Below are positions 36,605 to 46,955 of a DNA stretch of 64,000 nt, one piece after another (position 1 is the stretch's first letter; every line of letters starts with the position of its first letter). The position numbers were made by a program, and so were the translations under genes. The DNA comes from Paguma larvata (taxonomy: Eukaryota > Chordata > Mammalia > Carnivora > Viverridae). Location of the stretch: assembly GCA_030068075.1 (NCBI GenBank), contig CM057844.1, positions 4,898,001-4,962,000 of the forward strand, given 5' to 3'. Under the pieces are notes generated by a model. The model did no database searches. It saw only the letters and a program-made list of their open reading frames with translations, and was not told the origin of the DNA.

Positions 36605-37175
36605 GAATCACAAACAATTTTGGAGCGGGAAGGTCACAACAGATGTTAATCCATCTGGAGAATGTAGACTACTAATTCAGTTGTCTTTGGGTGTTTATTT
36701 ACACACACACACGCATGCCTGGATAAGGGGAAAACAGCAGAAACTTGGTGCATTTTGAAAGATGTAGAAGTACTGAACTTTAGAGGTACTTTAGAGGGGA
36801 CATTATTTTCTTAGCTATGTGTGAGTGTATTTTTTAAGAATTTGTTTCTGATTTTATAAATAGTCTATATTCATGGTAGAAAACATAGTATATTGTTAAT
36901 ATGCTGAAATTAAAAGATATTTGTTGAGAATTTGTCTGCTTCATGCAGGTACCTGCAAATATATACAAGTTAGTATAAGAGTTGGACATAAAGCAAGTAG
37001 TATTTCAAACCCGACACCATGTAATTTTTTGTATTGAGTTTAAACATTCAGGAATGGACCTCTTATTAATTTGTGTGATACCTCTAAGATGAATTCTTTC
37101 AGACATCAAGTAGATTATACTGATTTTATTCTCTGGATTCATCTAAAGGGAAAAGGATATAAAACTACAAGTCCA

Positions 37176-37401
37176 GGGGCGCCTGGATGGCTCAGTCGGT
37201 TGAGTGTCCGACTTCGGCTCAGGTCATGATCTCGCGGTCTGTGAGTTCGAGCTCCGCGTCGGGCTCTGTGTTGATGGCTCAGAGCCTGGCGCCTGCTTCG
37301 GATTCTGTGTCTCCCTCTCTCTCTGCTCCTCCCCCACTCATGCTTTGTCTCTCTCTGTCTCAAAAATAAATAAACATTAAAAAAAAATTTAAAAAAAGAA
37401 A
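37176..37401 (+). mobile_element. Very young CAN-SINE with perfect 18-bp duplication
   Basis: A near-consensus full-length copy with head ggggcgcctggatggctcag and tail aaaataaataaacattaaaa. The duplications ataaaactacaagtccag at 37159-37176 and 37402-37419 are identical over 18 bp (one base is shared with the SINE start). Confidence 0.96.
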
Positions 37402-37840
37402 ATAAAACTACAAGTCCAGTGGGTTTGATTAGTGTAGTATTGGGTGTTAAAATACCTAAAATATTGAAAAAAAGTCTATACGTGCTTTTACATTTTTTAG
37501 TCATAAAATGAGATTAAATTAGCTATAATATATGTGAAAATATTTCTGGTATTATAATCTCCTGTCATTACTCAAATTTGTTAAAAAGAGTTGTTAGCTT
37601 AGTACTTCCACAACTGTATAGTACAGTTGTAACAAGCACATAGCAACAGTACCCAACATCCCATCATGGTCAGGTTGCAAGGCAGAATCATAAACAAGCC
37701 TACTGCAATATGTCATTTTTAATAATTTATGGTTCTTTAATTTTAGTTGAAATTCAAAGAAACAAATATATATCTGCTTAAACTGAACTGTCTATAGGGA
37801 TTATATTCACTAACCTATTGTGTGCTCTTTTTTCTTCCAG

Positions 37841-38040
37841 ACATCCCCCATTTGAGACCAAAGCCAGTGTATATTACTACAACTCGAGACAATGAAAACA
37901 TTTACAGTACAAAAATTCCATACATGGCAGCTCGTGTTGTTTTTATTAAGTGGATTGTCACTTTCTTTTTGGAAAAAAAGTATCTAACTACTACACAAAA
38001 CACTAAAAATGGAGTTGATGTGTTGCCCAAAATCATACAG
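37841..38040 (+). CDS. RALGAPA2: RALGAPA2 coding exon (about residues 269-335)
   Basis: This 200-nt exon completes an Asp codon (g|ac) and encodes [20 protein letters not shown], then [40 protein letters not shown] and LPKIIQ. The acceptor is tttcttccag and the donor is gtatgc at 38041. It enters in phase 1 and leaves in phase 0. The paralogue equivalent is IPQMRPKPHYV and VLPKNIQ, so the frame and borders are secure. The hydrophobic run [12 protein letters not shown] is a buried solenoid helix and not a membrane span, since the protein is cytosolic. Confidence 0.97.
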
Positions 38041-38161
38041 GTATGCCATTCATCATCTTTTACTTAGGTAAAAATACACTAAGACAACCAAAGTAATTGG
38101 TTATTAGGGTTCTAGGTTCTTAAGGGATGATGGTTATGGGGACTTGTTTATTGGTGGGCTC

Positions 38162-38223
38162 TGTCTGTATTGCTGAGGTATCATAGGCCCACTGTCTGTA
38201 TTGCTGAGGTATCCTAGGCCCAC
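38162..38223. repeat. 31-bp tandem duplication
   Basis: Two adjacent 31-bp units starting tgtctgtattgctgaggtat (38162-38192 and 38193-38223) with one difference (tcatagg versus tcctagg). Confidence 0.9.
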
Positions 38224-39352
38224 TCGCAGTGCTCTGATGACACTACCATGACAAGGCAACCTTGGGGGCCAGGAGACATTCTGAGAGACAGCTGTTGTGT
38301 GCACACTCCTGGCTCCCATTCATTTTTTCACTTTTGGTCAAGTGCCAGTGACCTCGGAGCATGAGACCGGCGGCCTTTGTTGGCTTCCCCAGTCCCCAGC
38401 ACCAGGGAGGCCCTCTGGAATCACGCAGGGGGGCCATGGAGAGGACCTATGAGACTGCCAGATGCTGTCTAGGGATCTCAGGGGAAGGAGCGGAAGAGCA
38501 CCTCAGGATTTCAGAGTGCTTGTGAAGCCCCGATAGAATCCCTGGAAGAGGAAGCTGCCTCTCCCCGAGACCTTCAGTGAAGACCTCTCTCTGTGTGGGG
38601 CCTGTAGTGTACCTTCTCTCTCTTGCAGTCTTAGTCATGCACAAATGGCTGAGTTACATAGAGACTTTGCACCAGGTAGAGCAGGACCACGTGGGGAAGT
38701 TCGAGAGCAGCCACTTCACAGCAGGGTCATGGTTTCATGCAGAAAGTAGGGTCCACTTAGAGCAGGTTTGCTGATGCTCTGAAGTTCCCAGAAGTATGAC
38801 CTGGGCCTGAGCTGGGAGAGTGCACTCAGCTGAGTGATATTAGCACCCTGACAGAGGAGCACCAAACTGAGGTCCAGAGCGTGTGGCCCCACTAAGAAGA
38901 ACTGACTGAAGAACTAGAGAAACTTATTTTCAAAGGTGTCTGAGGGGGATACAATTAGAGTAAAAGCAACAAAAGACTTAATGAAAGTTTTAAAAGAAAG
39001 CTTAAAAAAACCTTAAATTCATTAATTTAACATTTTAATAGGTAAACTGAGAATTGTAGTAATCACTGCTGAGAACAAAATTGATTTTCCAAAGAAATAT
39101 CCCACAATATTGAGGAGCAATTCAAAGATATGGAAATCAGAAGATCTGAGGACAGGCCCAGACCTACCTTGCAAGTATCCTTACAAGAGGGGAAAAAATC
39201 AGAAGTGATAATTGGTGTAATGAAAAGTTTACTTGAGCTGAAAAAAAGTCATGCATTAGACTAGAAAGGCCTTCGAGTGCCAGGGAGAGCTACCTAAACA
39301 GACACAGCTAACAGACATTTGCCTTTCAAGGATTAAGAAAACAATTATACAA

Positions 39353-39575
39353 GCACACCTGGGAGGCTCAATCAGTTAAGCATCTGACTTTAGCTCAGGT
39401 CATGATCTCACAGTTGGTAGGTTTGAGCCCCAGGTCGGGCTCTGTGCTGACAGCTCAGAGCCTGCAACCTGCTTCAGATTCTGTGTCTCCATCTCTCTCT
39501 GCCCCCGCCCTGCTCATGCTCTGTCTCTCTCTGTCTCAAAGATCAATAAACATTAAAAAATGTTTTTAAAAAATT
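39353..39575 (+). mobile_element. CAN-SINE
   Basis: A sense copy with head gcacacctgggaggctcaat, a B-box-like ggtttgagccccaggtc and tail gatcaataaacattaaaaaa. Confidence 0.92.
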
Positions 39576-40488
39576 TGAAAAAGGTTTGTATGTGAAGATA
39601 GAGTAAAGCCACACTCACACTGTGAAAAGCATTCATGAAATCTTAGCTGTTAAAAGAGTTTATGCCTCTCATATAGAGAGAGTGCCTACAAATCGATAAG
39701 AAGACAAAGAATCCAATTGAAAAACAGACAAAAGGAGATTAAGCGGAAGCTCACAGACGAGTAAATAAAAATGAGCCTGGATTTCACCATCAGTTGGGGG
39801 AATACAGTTAGTTTTGGACTACATTGCGAGACCTTTACTTACCCATTGGGTAGACAAAAACTGAAAATTTTCCGATAGATAAAAATTTGTATGAAATCAT
39901 ATATAAGAAACTCAGTCACACCCTTTGATAAATTTTACATTACATCTTGTGTGGTCGCTAGGTCGATTCAGAGCAGTCTATTTAAAGGTTATGATTTTTT
40001 CCTACCTGGTTTTAAAATTTTAGAAAACAATCACCTGTTACTTATTTTGGATAAGTTTCTCATTCTTGAAAAATACATTTGGATGATGAGAAGTAGCAAG
40101 AATAGCAGATTAACCACTGCTTCAAGAGTCTAATTTTTTCCTTAGTTGGCCATTCACACTTGTGAGTCATCTACTTTTATTATCTGGTTTTTTAGTGTCA
40201 TAAAAGTCTGACCTCCTGAAGCAATTTGGATGGTTATATCATCCTAGAAAAAGACTCTATAACTCAAACTGTCTTAAAGATAAAAAAAGAAACATTTGAA
40301 TTTCATAAAATAGAAGCTCATGGCAGGGTCAGCAGAGAATATGGTTTACTCACGCTCCTTCCGTGATTCTCTACAGTCTTCCCTCCTCTGCCCTCTCCCT
40401 CTGGCAGGTTTGTCCTCAGCTTCTCTGCAGGTTGTAAGATGGCTGCCAATGGCTGGGGCACTGCCCTCCTCGTTTATATTCAGAGACA

Positions 40489-40598
40489 ACCCAGAAGCAA
40501 AAAGCCTTTCCCTTGATGAAGTCCCAATAGTTCATTTTTGTTTTTATTTCCCTTGCCTCCAGGGACATGTCTAGTAAGTAGTTGCTGCGGGGGATGAT
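40489..40598 (-). mobile_element. LINE-1 ORF2 fragment, inverted half
   Basis: On the minus strand it encodes YLLDMSLEAREIKTKMNYWD, matching the ORF2 C-terminal third of the L1 at 53300-53380. It abuts an L1 3' segment in the opposite orientation. Confidence 0.8.
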
Positions 40599-40820
40599 CA
40601 AAAAGAATGGAATCTTGCCATTTACAACAACATGGATGGAACTAGAGGGTATAATGCTAAGCGAAATAAGTCAGTCAGAGAAAGATCAATATCATTTCAC
40701 TCCTGTGTGAAATTTGAGAAACACAACAGATGAACACAGGGGAAGGGAAGGGGAAAAAAAGATAAAAACAGAGAGAGAGGCAAACCATAAAAGACTCTTA
40801 GAACAAAAGACTCTTACCAT
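40599..40820 (+). mobile_element. LINE-1 ORF2 end and 3'UTR fragment, sense half
   Basis: Contains catggatggaactagagggt and aagtcagtcagagaaagatc and the purine-rich 3'UTR block ggcaaaccataaaagactct. It lacks the final tail. Confidence 0.8.
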
Positions 40821-40904
40821 ACCCTGCAGATGGCTGTACCTAGAAATGGCCATAGCCATTGTATAGACTATTAATATACCTCACAGTAAGTTGTTGTAAG
40901 TTTT

Positions 40905-41345
40905 CTTTGCCACTGTAGCAAATTATCACAAAGTTTTAGTGGCTTGAAAGAACATAAATGTATTACCTTGAGGTTCTGGAGGTCAGAAGTCCAAAATCAG
41001 TGTCAGCGTGGTAAAATCAAGGTGTTGGTAGGTCTGTGCTCTTTCTGGAGGCTCTAGAGGAGAATCCATTTCCTTGTCTCATCCAATTTCTAGAGGCTAC
41101 CTGCGTTCCATGTTTCATGGCCCTTCATCGTGACATCTTTTCTCCCTATTTCCATCTTGACATTGCCCTCTCTGTGTCTGATCCTCCTGCCTCCTTACAG
41201 ATCCTTGTGATTACATTGGGACCACTCAAATAATCTACGATAATTTCCCCCTCTCACATCCTTCATTTAACCACATCTGCTAAATCCCATTTGCCATGAA
41301 AGGTAAGCTACTCCAGGGTTCTGGAGATCAGGGCGTAGTCATTAC
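40905..41345 (-). mobile_element. MLT1-type (ERVL-MaLR) solo LTR, antisense
   Basis: Opens tgccactgtagcaaattatc, then gtggcttgaaagaacataaa, gttctggaggtcagaagtcc, tctggaggctctagaggaga and ttgtgattacattgggacca. These are the complement of a MaLR LTR. No coding region accompanies it. Confidence 0.8.
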
Positions 41346-41739
41346 TGAGCAGAGCACTCGTCTCCTGGAGTCCGTTCTGTGCGTGTACAGCTGTATTCCC
41401 ACCTCATCTCACATGGGTCCACGGTGTCCCTCTCTTCATTTACATTGTACATGAGAAAAAGCAATTTAAGCACCTGAATATTAGATTTGGGGAGCAGAGT
41501 GGCAGGAATAAAAGCACATGTAATTTCATTTGTCTCCTGAAATTTTTTGTTTGGAATTTCGAATTTAATATAATTTTGCCTATGTAAAGTGAACATCACT
41601 AAATGAGGTGATCCAGAATCTCTTTTCAAAGAATATGCTGCTTTTGTAAAAAGCCCTTTAAAACAGTATTTGAAGTGCTGCTTCCAAATGGAGTTCACAC
41701 TTTTGCCATTCTGACTGTGTTAAAGGTCATAGTTGAGAT

Positions 41740-41742
41740 TGT

Positions 41743-41773
<31 letters not shown>

Positions 41774-41788
41774 CATGCGCGCATGTGT
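41740..41788. repeat. (TG)n with a CATGCGCGCATG end
   Basis: About 15 TG units run into gcatgcgcgcatgtg, giving nearly 50 bp of alternating purine and pyrimidine. Confidence 0.9.
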
Positions 41789-42076
41789 TTTCCAAAGTGA
41801 ATTTACTTCTAGATCTAGAATTAATACCTTTGACGTTATTTTTCATCAGGAAGGAAAGGAATCAATACATCATCTAGACTTACTTTTCTTACCACTTGAA
41901 GAGTCTGGTTTAACAAATATTCTTGTTCAGTGGCATCATTCATGGGAGAACGAAAATACAGTTGTTCTTACATCCCATAAGATGTATGTTGTTGGCAACA
42001 CAGCATAAACCTGAATGTTCTTGGTGCATCATTTCAGCTGAAAATGTTTTTAGTAAAGTATTATTTAGTAATTCAT

Positions 42077-42298
42077 TTTTTAAGTTTATTTATTTTGAGA
42101 GAGAGCACACAAATGAGGGAAAGGCAGAGAGAATGGGAAAGAGAGAGGAAAAGAGAGAGGGAGAGAGAGCATCTCAAGCAGGATCCACACTGTCAGTGCA
42201 AAGCCGGATGCAGGACTTAAACCCGTGAACTGTGAGATCACGACCTGAGCTGAAATCAAGAGTCAGACGCTTAAACTGACTGAGTCACCCAGGTGCCC
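42077..42298 (-). mobile_element. CAN-SINE with 15-bp duplication
   Basis: An antisense copy with a long GAGA/GGAGAG block and terminal gtcacccaggtgccc. Flanks tagtaattcattttt at 42066-42080 and 42299-42313 are identical. Confidence 0.94.
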
Positions 42299-43399
42299 TA
42301 GTAATTCATTTTTGTATGAGATAAAAGTACTTCAGTATACATTAGAGGAAGCAGAGGGGTGATTTTAAAATGTCAGCAGTGACCATTTTTTACCAATTCT
42401 AGAAGCACGTTAACTGACATTGTAACCCATAAAAATGCATTTGGGAATGAAAAAGAAAGTTTGAGATGGTATCAGTTGATCATATTTATTTGTATGATAA
42501 CCTTTTAGTTATAATTTTACTACTTGTGAATCAGCCCTTCAATAATGATTCATGGGCTGTTGGGTTTCCTGAAACTATTGTATTTCATGGGATGAACAGT
42601 TGGAAAAAGTGAATCACACAAATTGACCACCCTATACAAGTTTGTACATTAGACAGACTCATTTGCTCGTTGACTGCCACTCTAGTACTTTCTGTGTCCT
42701 AGAGCTCTGCCAAGGCAAATGCGGTCTGCCCCCAACCATGGAGGCGAATCATGACGGGAGTTGAGTGGCGTCACGCATCACCAACAGAAAGGCAGTTGCA
42801 TCTTCTGGTTTCACACCTTCTTTGTGGGTGTCCCCATTTAGCCTGACCCTGGGAGTGAACAAGTCTCAGTATGAGCTGTCGATTGAGAAGAAACTAGGAT
42901 GTTGGGGAGGGGTGATGGAAAGGGCTAAGTGGCAGCCTGCATCATGCAATTTCCTGAGCCCTGGCAATGCAGGCCTGGTCCAAGCAGATAGGCCTGTTTC
43001 ACTGACTAAGGCTTCATCATGTGCTGAAGAAATAAAAACTATTTTCGCATTTGCCACCAGAATCAACTAATACTAAATAATAGTTGAGAATATCAGCTTG
43101 GTTGTAGTGGGTGGAAAATGGACCTCTCTTGGTGGTTAAGTTTTACTTATGCTTTTACTGTTGATCTTCATGAAAGAGACAAGAAACGCAGAGACTTGGA
43201 TTATCGATTTGCTTTCACTCTCATCACTCACTGCAATTATAAATGTATGTCAGAACATATAGGTGTTTTTGGAAAGCGGCCTTTTGTGGGAGCAGTAGGC
43301 TAAAGAAAGCATTGATCTATCAAGAGAAGTAGTTTTCAATTTACAGCATGATGAGAAATCCAGCTATTATGTTCTGTTTGGATAACAGAACTCACTTTT

Positions 43400-43790
43400 C
43401 ATTTTTTAAAATTTTAATTTCCTTAAATTGAAATACAGCTAACACATGTTACATTATGTTTTAGTGTACAACATAGAATTGACCCATGTGTATGTTATGC
43501 TGTGTTCACCACAGGGGTAGCTACCACCTGTCACCGTGCAGTGCTATTAAATGCCATCGACCATATTCCCTATGCTGTGCCTTTCATCTCCTTGACTTAT
43601 CCATGCCATAACTGAAAGCCTGTACCTCCCACACTCCCCTTCACCCATTTTGGCCTCTCCCCTCATCCCCTTCCCCTCTGGCAACCACCAGTTCATTCTC
43701 TGTATTTATGGGTCTGTTTCTGGTTTTCTGTATGCTTGTTCAGAGTGCATTTTTTAGATGACTTGGTGCCTTTAAACATATTTCTTTATT
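43400..43790 (-). mobile_element. Old LINE-1 3'UTR, antisense
   Basis: Contains ttaaattgaaatacagctaa, tgctgtgttcaccacagggg, taactgaaagcctgtacctc and ctggcaaccaccagttcatt, the complement of an L1MA/MB-type 3' end. Confidence 0.8.
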
Positions 43791-43859
43791 TACATTATTT
43801 TAGTTACCTAATAGCTGTGTTATCCAATTAATTATCTAATGATTTCAAAACTTTGTGCC

Positions 43860-44265
43860 TTAAAACAGTAGCCCTTTTGTCATATTAGATATTATACTTT
43901 TTGGGTAGGGAATTTGGGCAAGATTTGGTTGGGCAGTTCTTGTGCTTCATGTGGTATTAAGTGAGGTCAGTGGGTGGTGGTCTTCAGCAAGCAGCTGGTT
44001 GGTCTAGAGGGTTCAGGATGACTTTATTCACATGCCTGAGTGCAGTTGGAAAGTACAGCTCAGCGGGGCATCCCCTTTCGTTCAGTCTCTCTGGTAGGGT
44101 TGCGGGACTTCTTTGCTGGCTACTCAGGGCTCCAAAAGCAAATGTTCTAAGAGATGGGAAGAGGTAACTGTCAGCCTTTGGACCTGGGCCTGAAACTGGC
44201 ACAGGTCTCTTCCACTCTGTTCCACTTGTTAACACAGTCACACAGCTCATGTAGTTCAAATTAGT
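43860..44265. other. Possible old interspersed repeat, unassigned
   Basis: The pattern ggttgggcagttcttgtgct, then aggatgactttattcacatg, tcagtctctctggtagggtt and actggcacaggtctctt recalls a common mammalian repeat that I cannot name with confidence. Confidence 0.3.
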
Positions 44266-44402
44266 GGCCATTTTTAATTTGCTGCCTATGTATATATGTA
44301 CATGAAGTTTTTTTCTTCTTTTTTGGCCTATGGGGAAAATGGGAGTTATTGATCAAACAATCACAGGTTATTGAGCCACTAGAGACATTAGACTTAATCC
44401 AA

Positions 44403-44490
44403 CCATATATATATACATGCATGTATATATACATATATATATACATGCATGTATATATATATAATATAATATAAATATATATACACACAT
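44403..44490. repeat. TA-rich repeat with two identical palindromes
   Basis: Two copies of a palindrome centred on atacatgcatgtat (about 44412-44425 and 44442-44455) lie within TA repeats and end in atatatacacacatc. Confidence 0.85.
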
Positions 44491-45543
44491 CAGTAAAAAT
44501 TTTACTTTTCTTTAGAAGATACTTCATGCATCAAATGGATGAAATAATTTTAATAGGACAGCTCATCTCACAGTATGAAAGTGCCTTTGATAAGCCACAC
44601 AGACTTAATAGCTAAGGCATGAAGAGAAAAATTGTTATAAATATAATCTTCCATTAATTTTCCCTTGAGATTGCTGTTCGGATATCTGCTTTCAAACTGT
44701 CCCTGGTAGTTACTGAAATTACTGTTTTGTTCTACTCATGTGTTACCACTTTTTATAAAAAATATTCACAGTGGGTAGAAGTTTAGTGGTATTTGGCATA
44801 TACATTTTTGACACTTAAAAAAATAATAGTGGAATTTACAAAAATGAAGCAAAATTGTACATATATTTTATTTGGAGGAAATCTTTAGTTCTATGCAGAG
44901 ATAAGAGCAGAAATCAACATTAAACTTTGTGAGTCATTGCATGAATTATTTTATTTTCTTGTGCTCATAAAATCTTCTAAATATTTAATGTTTTATAAAC
45001 ATTTCAGTTAAAATCAGTCAGAGATTCTGAATATAAAACTTAGATCAAGATTCTTCTCATAAAATACCCTCTAAAGATCTTGACCCTCCTCCATCAGGTA
45101 TCATTTAATCTTATGAATCAAATGATGCTTTCCAACATTGTGGCTGCAAAAAATCCGCTGAACTTTGAAATCTCTGTGACCATAGATTATGAGCTGAATT
45201 TAGAGACCAGAGATGATCATAGTGTAAATTCATCCACACAATTTGTTCTGTGATTTTACAAATATAAGTTAAAGTTTTTAGGTTGCTAAAATTTCACAGC
45301 CTCACCTCCTTGCATTAGTTGAGTAGTTTCCCTGTTAAAATAACTGAGTTGGGAGGGGGTTAGTTGGTGAATTGGAAAGTACAATGGTAAGTACAGGTCC
45401 TGGAACCCCTTGTGCTTTGAGCAGTGCTGGTGTCCAGCTTGCCGTCAACCAGAATTCTTTAAGATAAAGCAAGCCTTCAGGTTTACTGGGTGTTATTGAG
45501 GGTTGAAGAGCCTCTCTCAGAAGTGGTAATGACTTTCTTCCAG

Positions 45544-45771
45544 ACTGTTGGTGGTGGTGTGGGGCAAGAGAGAGCACCAGAGCTGGATGGCAGTGGGCCC
45601 GCAGAGCAGGACAGAAACCATTCCAACAGCAGCACCTTGTCTGACCGAAGACTCAGCAACTCCAGCCTTTGTAGCATTGAAGAAGAGCACCGCACGGTGT
45701 ATGAGATGGTGCAGCGGATTCTCTTGTCGACGCGAGGTTATGTCAACTTTGTGAATGAGGTCTTTCGCCAG
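45544..45771 (+). CDS. RALGAPA2: RALGAPA2 coding exon, symmetric (about residues 336-411)
   Basis: This 228-nt exon (76 codons) is phase 0 at both ends, the only one in the window whose omission keeps the frame. It starts [18 protein letters not shown], has a Ser-rich stretch ([20 protein letters not shown]) and ends with the helical [19 protein letters not shown]. The RRLS element is a basophilic-kinase-like motif. AKT sites are known further along the human protein, but whether this serine is used is only inference. The paralogue has TLTEREPSSSSLCSIDEEH here. The acceptor is ctttcttccag and the donor is gttagt, with a long GT repeat starting 4 bases inside the intron. The next exon lies beyond the window. 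Confidence 0.97.
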
Positions 45772-45772
45772 G

Positions 45773-45821
<49 letters not shown>

Positions 45822-45824
45822 TGT
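45772..45824 (+). promoter_or_regulatory. 5' splice site fused to a (GT)n tract
   Basis: The donor of the symmetric exon is cag|gttagt, followed at once by about 24 GT units (45776-45824, one interruption near 45820). In RNA this is a UG repeat directly against the U1 binding site. UG repeats are established binding sites for TDP-43 and CELF proteins, which can block or promote use of nearby splice sites. A role here is inference. Confidence 0.6.
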
Positions 45825-45996
45825 AAGTTCATGAAATTCAAGAGTTTTGTTCTTGTTCTTTTCCTGTTTTGTTCTAGTACTGCAAGAAATACAATGGATA
45901 TGTTGTGCTGCCTTATAGGACTGAAAAATGATCCCTCTAATCCCACTTTCAATTTGTCATATGCAGTGTTGTGATTTTTTTATTTTAGGACTTTTT

Positions 45997-46208
45997 AAAT
46001 TTTTTTTTAATGTTTATTATTTTTGAGACAGAGAGAGACAGAGCATGAGTGGGGGAGGGGCAGAGAGAGAGGGAGACAGAATCCGAAGCAGGCTCCAGGC
46101 TCTGAGCTGTCAGCACAGAGCCCAACGCGGGGCTCGAACTCACAGACTGTGAGATCATGACCTGAGCCGAAGTTGGACGCTCAACTGACTGAGCCACCCA
46201 GGTGCCCC
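45997..46208 (-). mobile_element. CAN-SINE
   Basis: A near-consensus antisense copy from tttttttttaatgtttatta to tgagccacccaggtgcccc, about 220 bp inside the last intron. Confidence 0.94.
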
Positions 46209-46467
46209 TAAAATTTTGTTTTTGTAAAATCCTACACGTGGAGAGGAAATTTTGTATACGAACAAATCATCCCACAAATGCTCTCATGCTTCGATAAGAA
46301 ACTTTAAACCCAGAGGTAGGTGGAAGAAAGCCCTTGCTGAATACTCAGCAACAAATGAACATCACAAAGAAGAGCCCCAGGCTGGTGGTGTTCCCAGGGT
46401 CTGAGGGAGTTCTCTGGACGTTCCTGTATACACATGTACTTTCCCTACAAAAATACATGTGATACGT

Positions 46468-46557
46468 ATGATAGAATTATGATAGAAATATTGATGACAT
46501 CAAAGAATGCATATGATAGAAATATGATAGAAATATTGATGACATCAGAGAAAAAAA
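46468..46557. repeat. 45-bp tandem duplication
   Basis: Two 45-bp units starting atgatagaa(t/a)tatgatagaa (46468-46512 and 46513-46557) with a few differences towards the end. Confidence 0.85.
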
Positions 46558-46724
46558 ACTGGGTGGGGAGGGGAATAAAAGGAAAGCAAGGGCTGAGGTC
46601 AAGACACTGACATAGCACACCTATGGTGGACACTGTGGTGGGTGAAATAGGAGAAATGCAAACAATAAAGTAGGTACAGATGAGGAAGAAGACAGCAGAG
46701 ATCAGAGGCCAGGCAACGATCAGC

Positions 46725-46955
46725 CCTGAGTGACAATTGGGGCTGGCTCTGCCCCCCAGGGGACATTGGACACTATCTGGAGACATTTTTGATTGTCAAA
46801 CTGGGGTGGGGGTGGTGCTACTGGCATCTAGTGGGTAGAAGAAGCAAGCGATGTTGTTAAACATCCTACCAGCACAAGACAGGGCCCCCGCTACCCCCAT
46901 GACAACATCTGGCCCCAAATATCAGTAGTGCTGCTATGGAGAAACTCTGACAGGA
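46725..46955. mobile_element. hAT-Charlie relic (MER20-like)
   Basis: Contains ctgccccccaggggacattg, ctggagacatttttgattgt, gtgctactggcatctagtgg and ggagaaactctgac, the order of a well-known hAT MITE. The family name is from memory. Confidence 0.7.

Larger units (their letters stand above)
35263..37840 (+). other. RALGAPA2: RALGAPA2 intron, 2.6 kb, repeat-dense
   Basis: This is a phase 1 intron. It is crowded with two short antisense L1 3' ends (35627-35692 and 36298-36394), a sense SINE (35954-36172), an antisense SINE (36413-36604) and a young sense SINE with perfect 18-bp duplications (37176-37401). The acceptor is a strong tract, ctcttttttcttccag. I see nothing assignable in 36610-37150, apart from a short CA run near 36700, or in 37420-37820. 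Confidence 0.85.
38041..45543 (+). other. RALGAPA2: RALGAPA2 intron, 7.5 kb
   Basis: This is a phase 0 intron. It contains a 31-bp tandem duplication (38162-38223), a SINE (39353-39575), an L1 remnant with opposed halves (40489-40820), an antisense MLT1-type LTR (40905-41345) and a (TG)n tract (41740-41788). Further along are a SINE (42077-42298), an old L1 3' end (43400-43790) and a palindromic TA-rich repeat (44403-44490). I can assign nothing to 38230-39350, 42320-43390 or 44500-45540. Confidence 0.8.
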
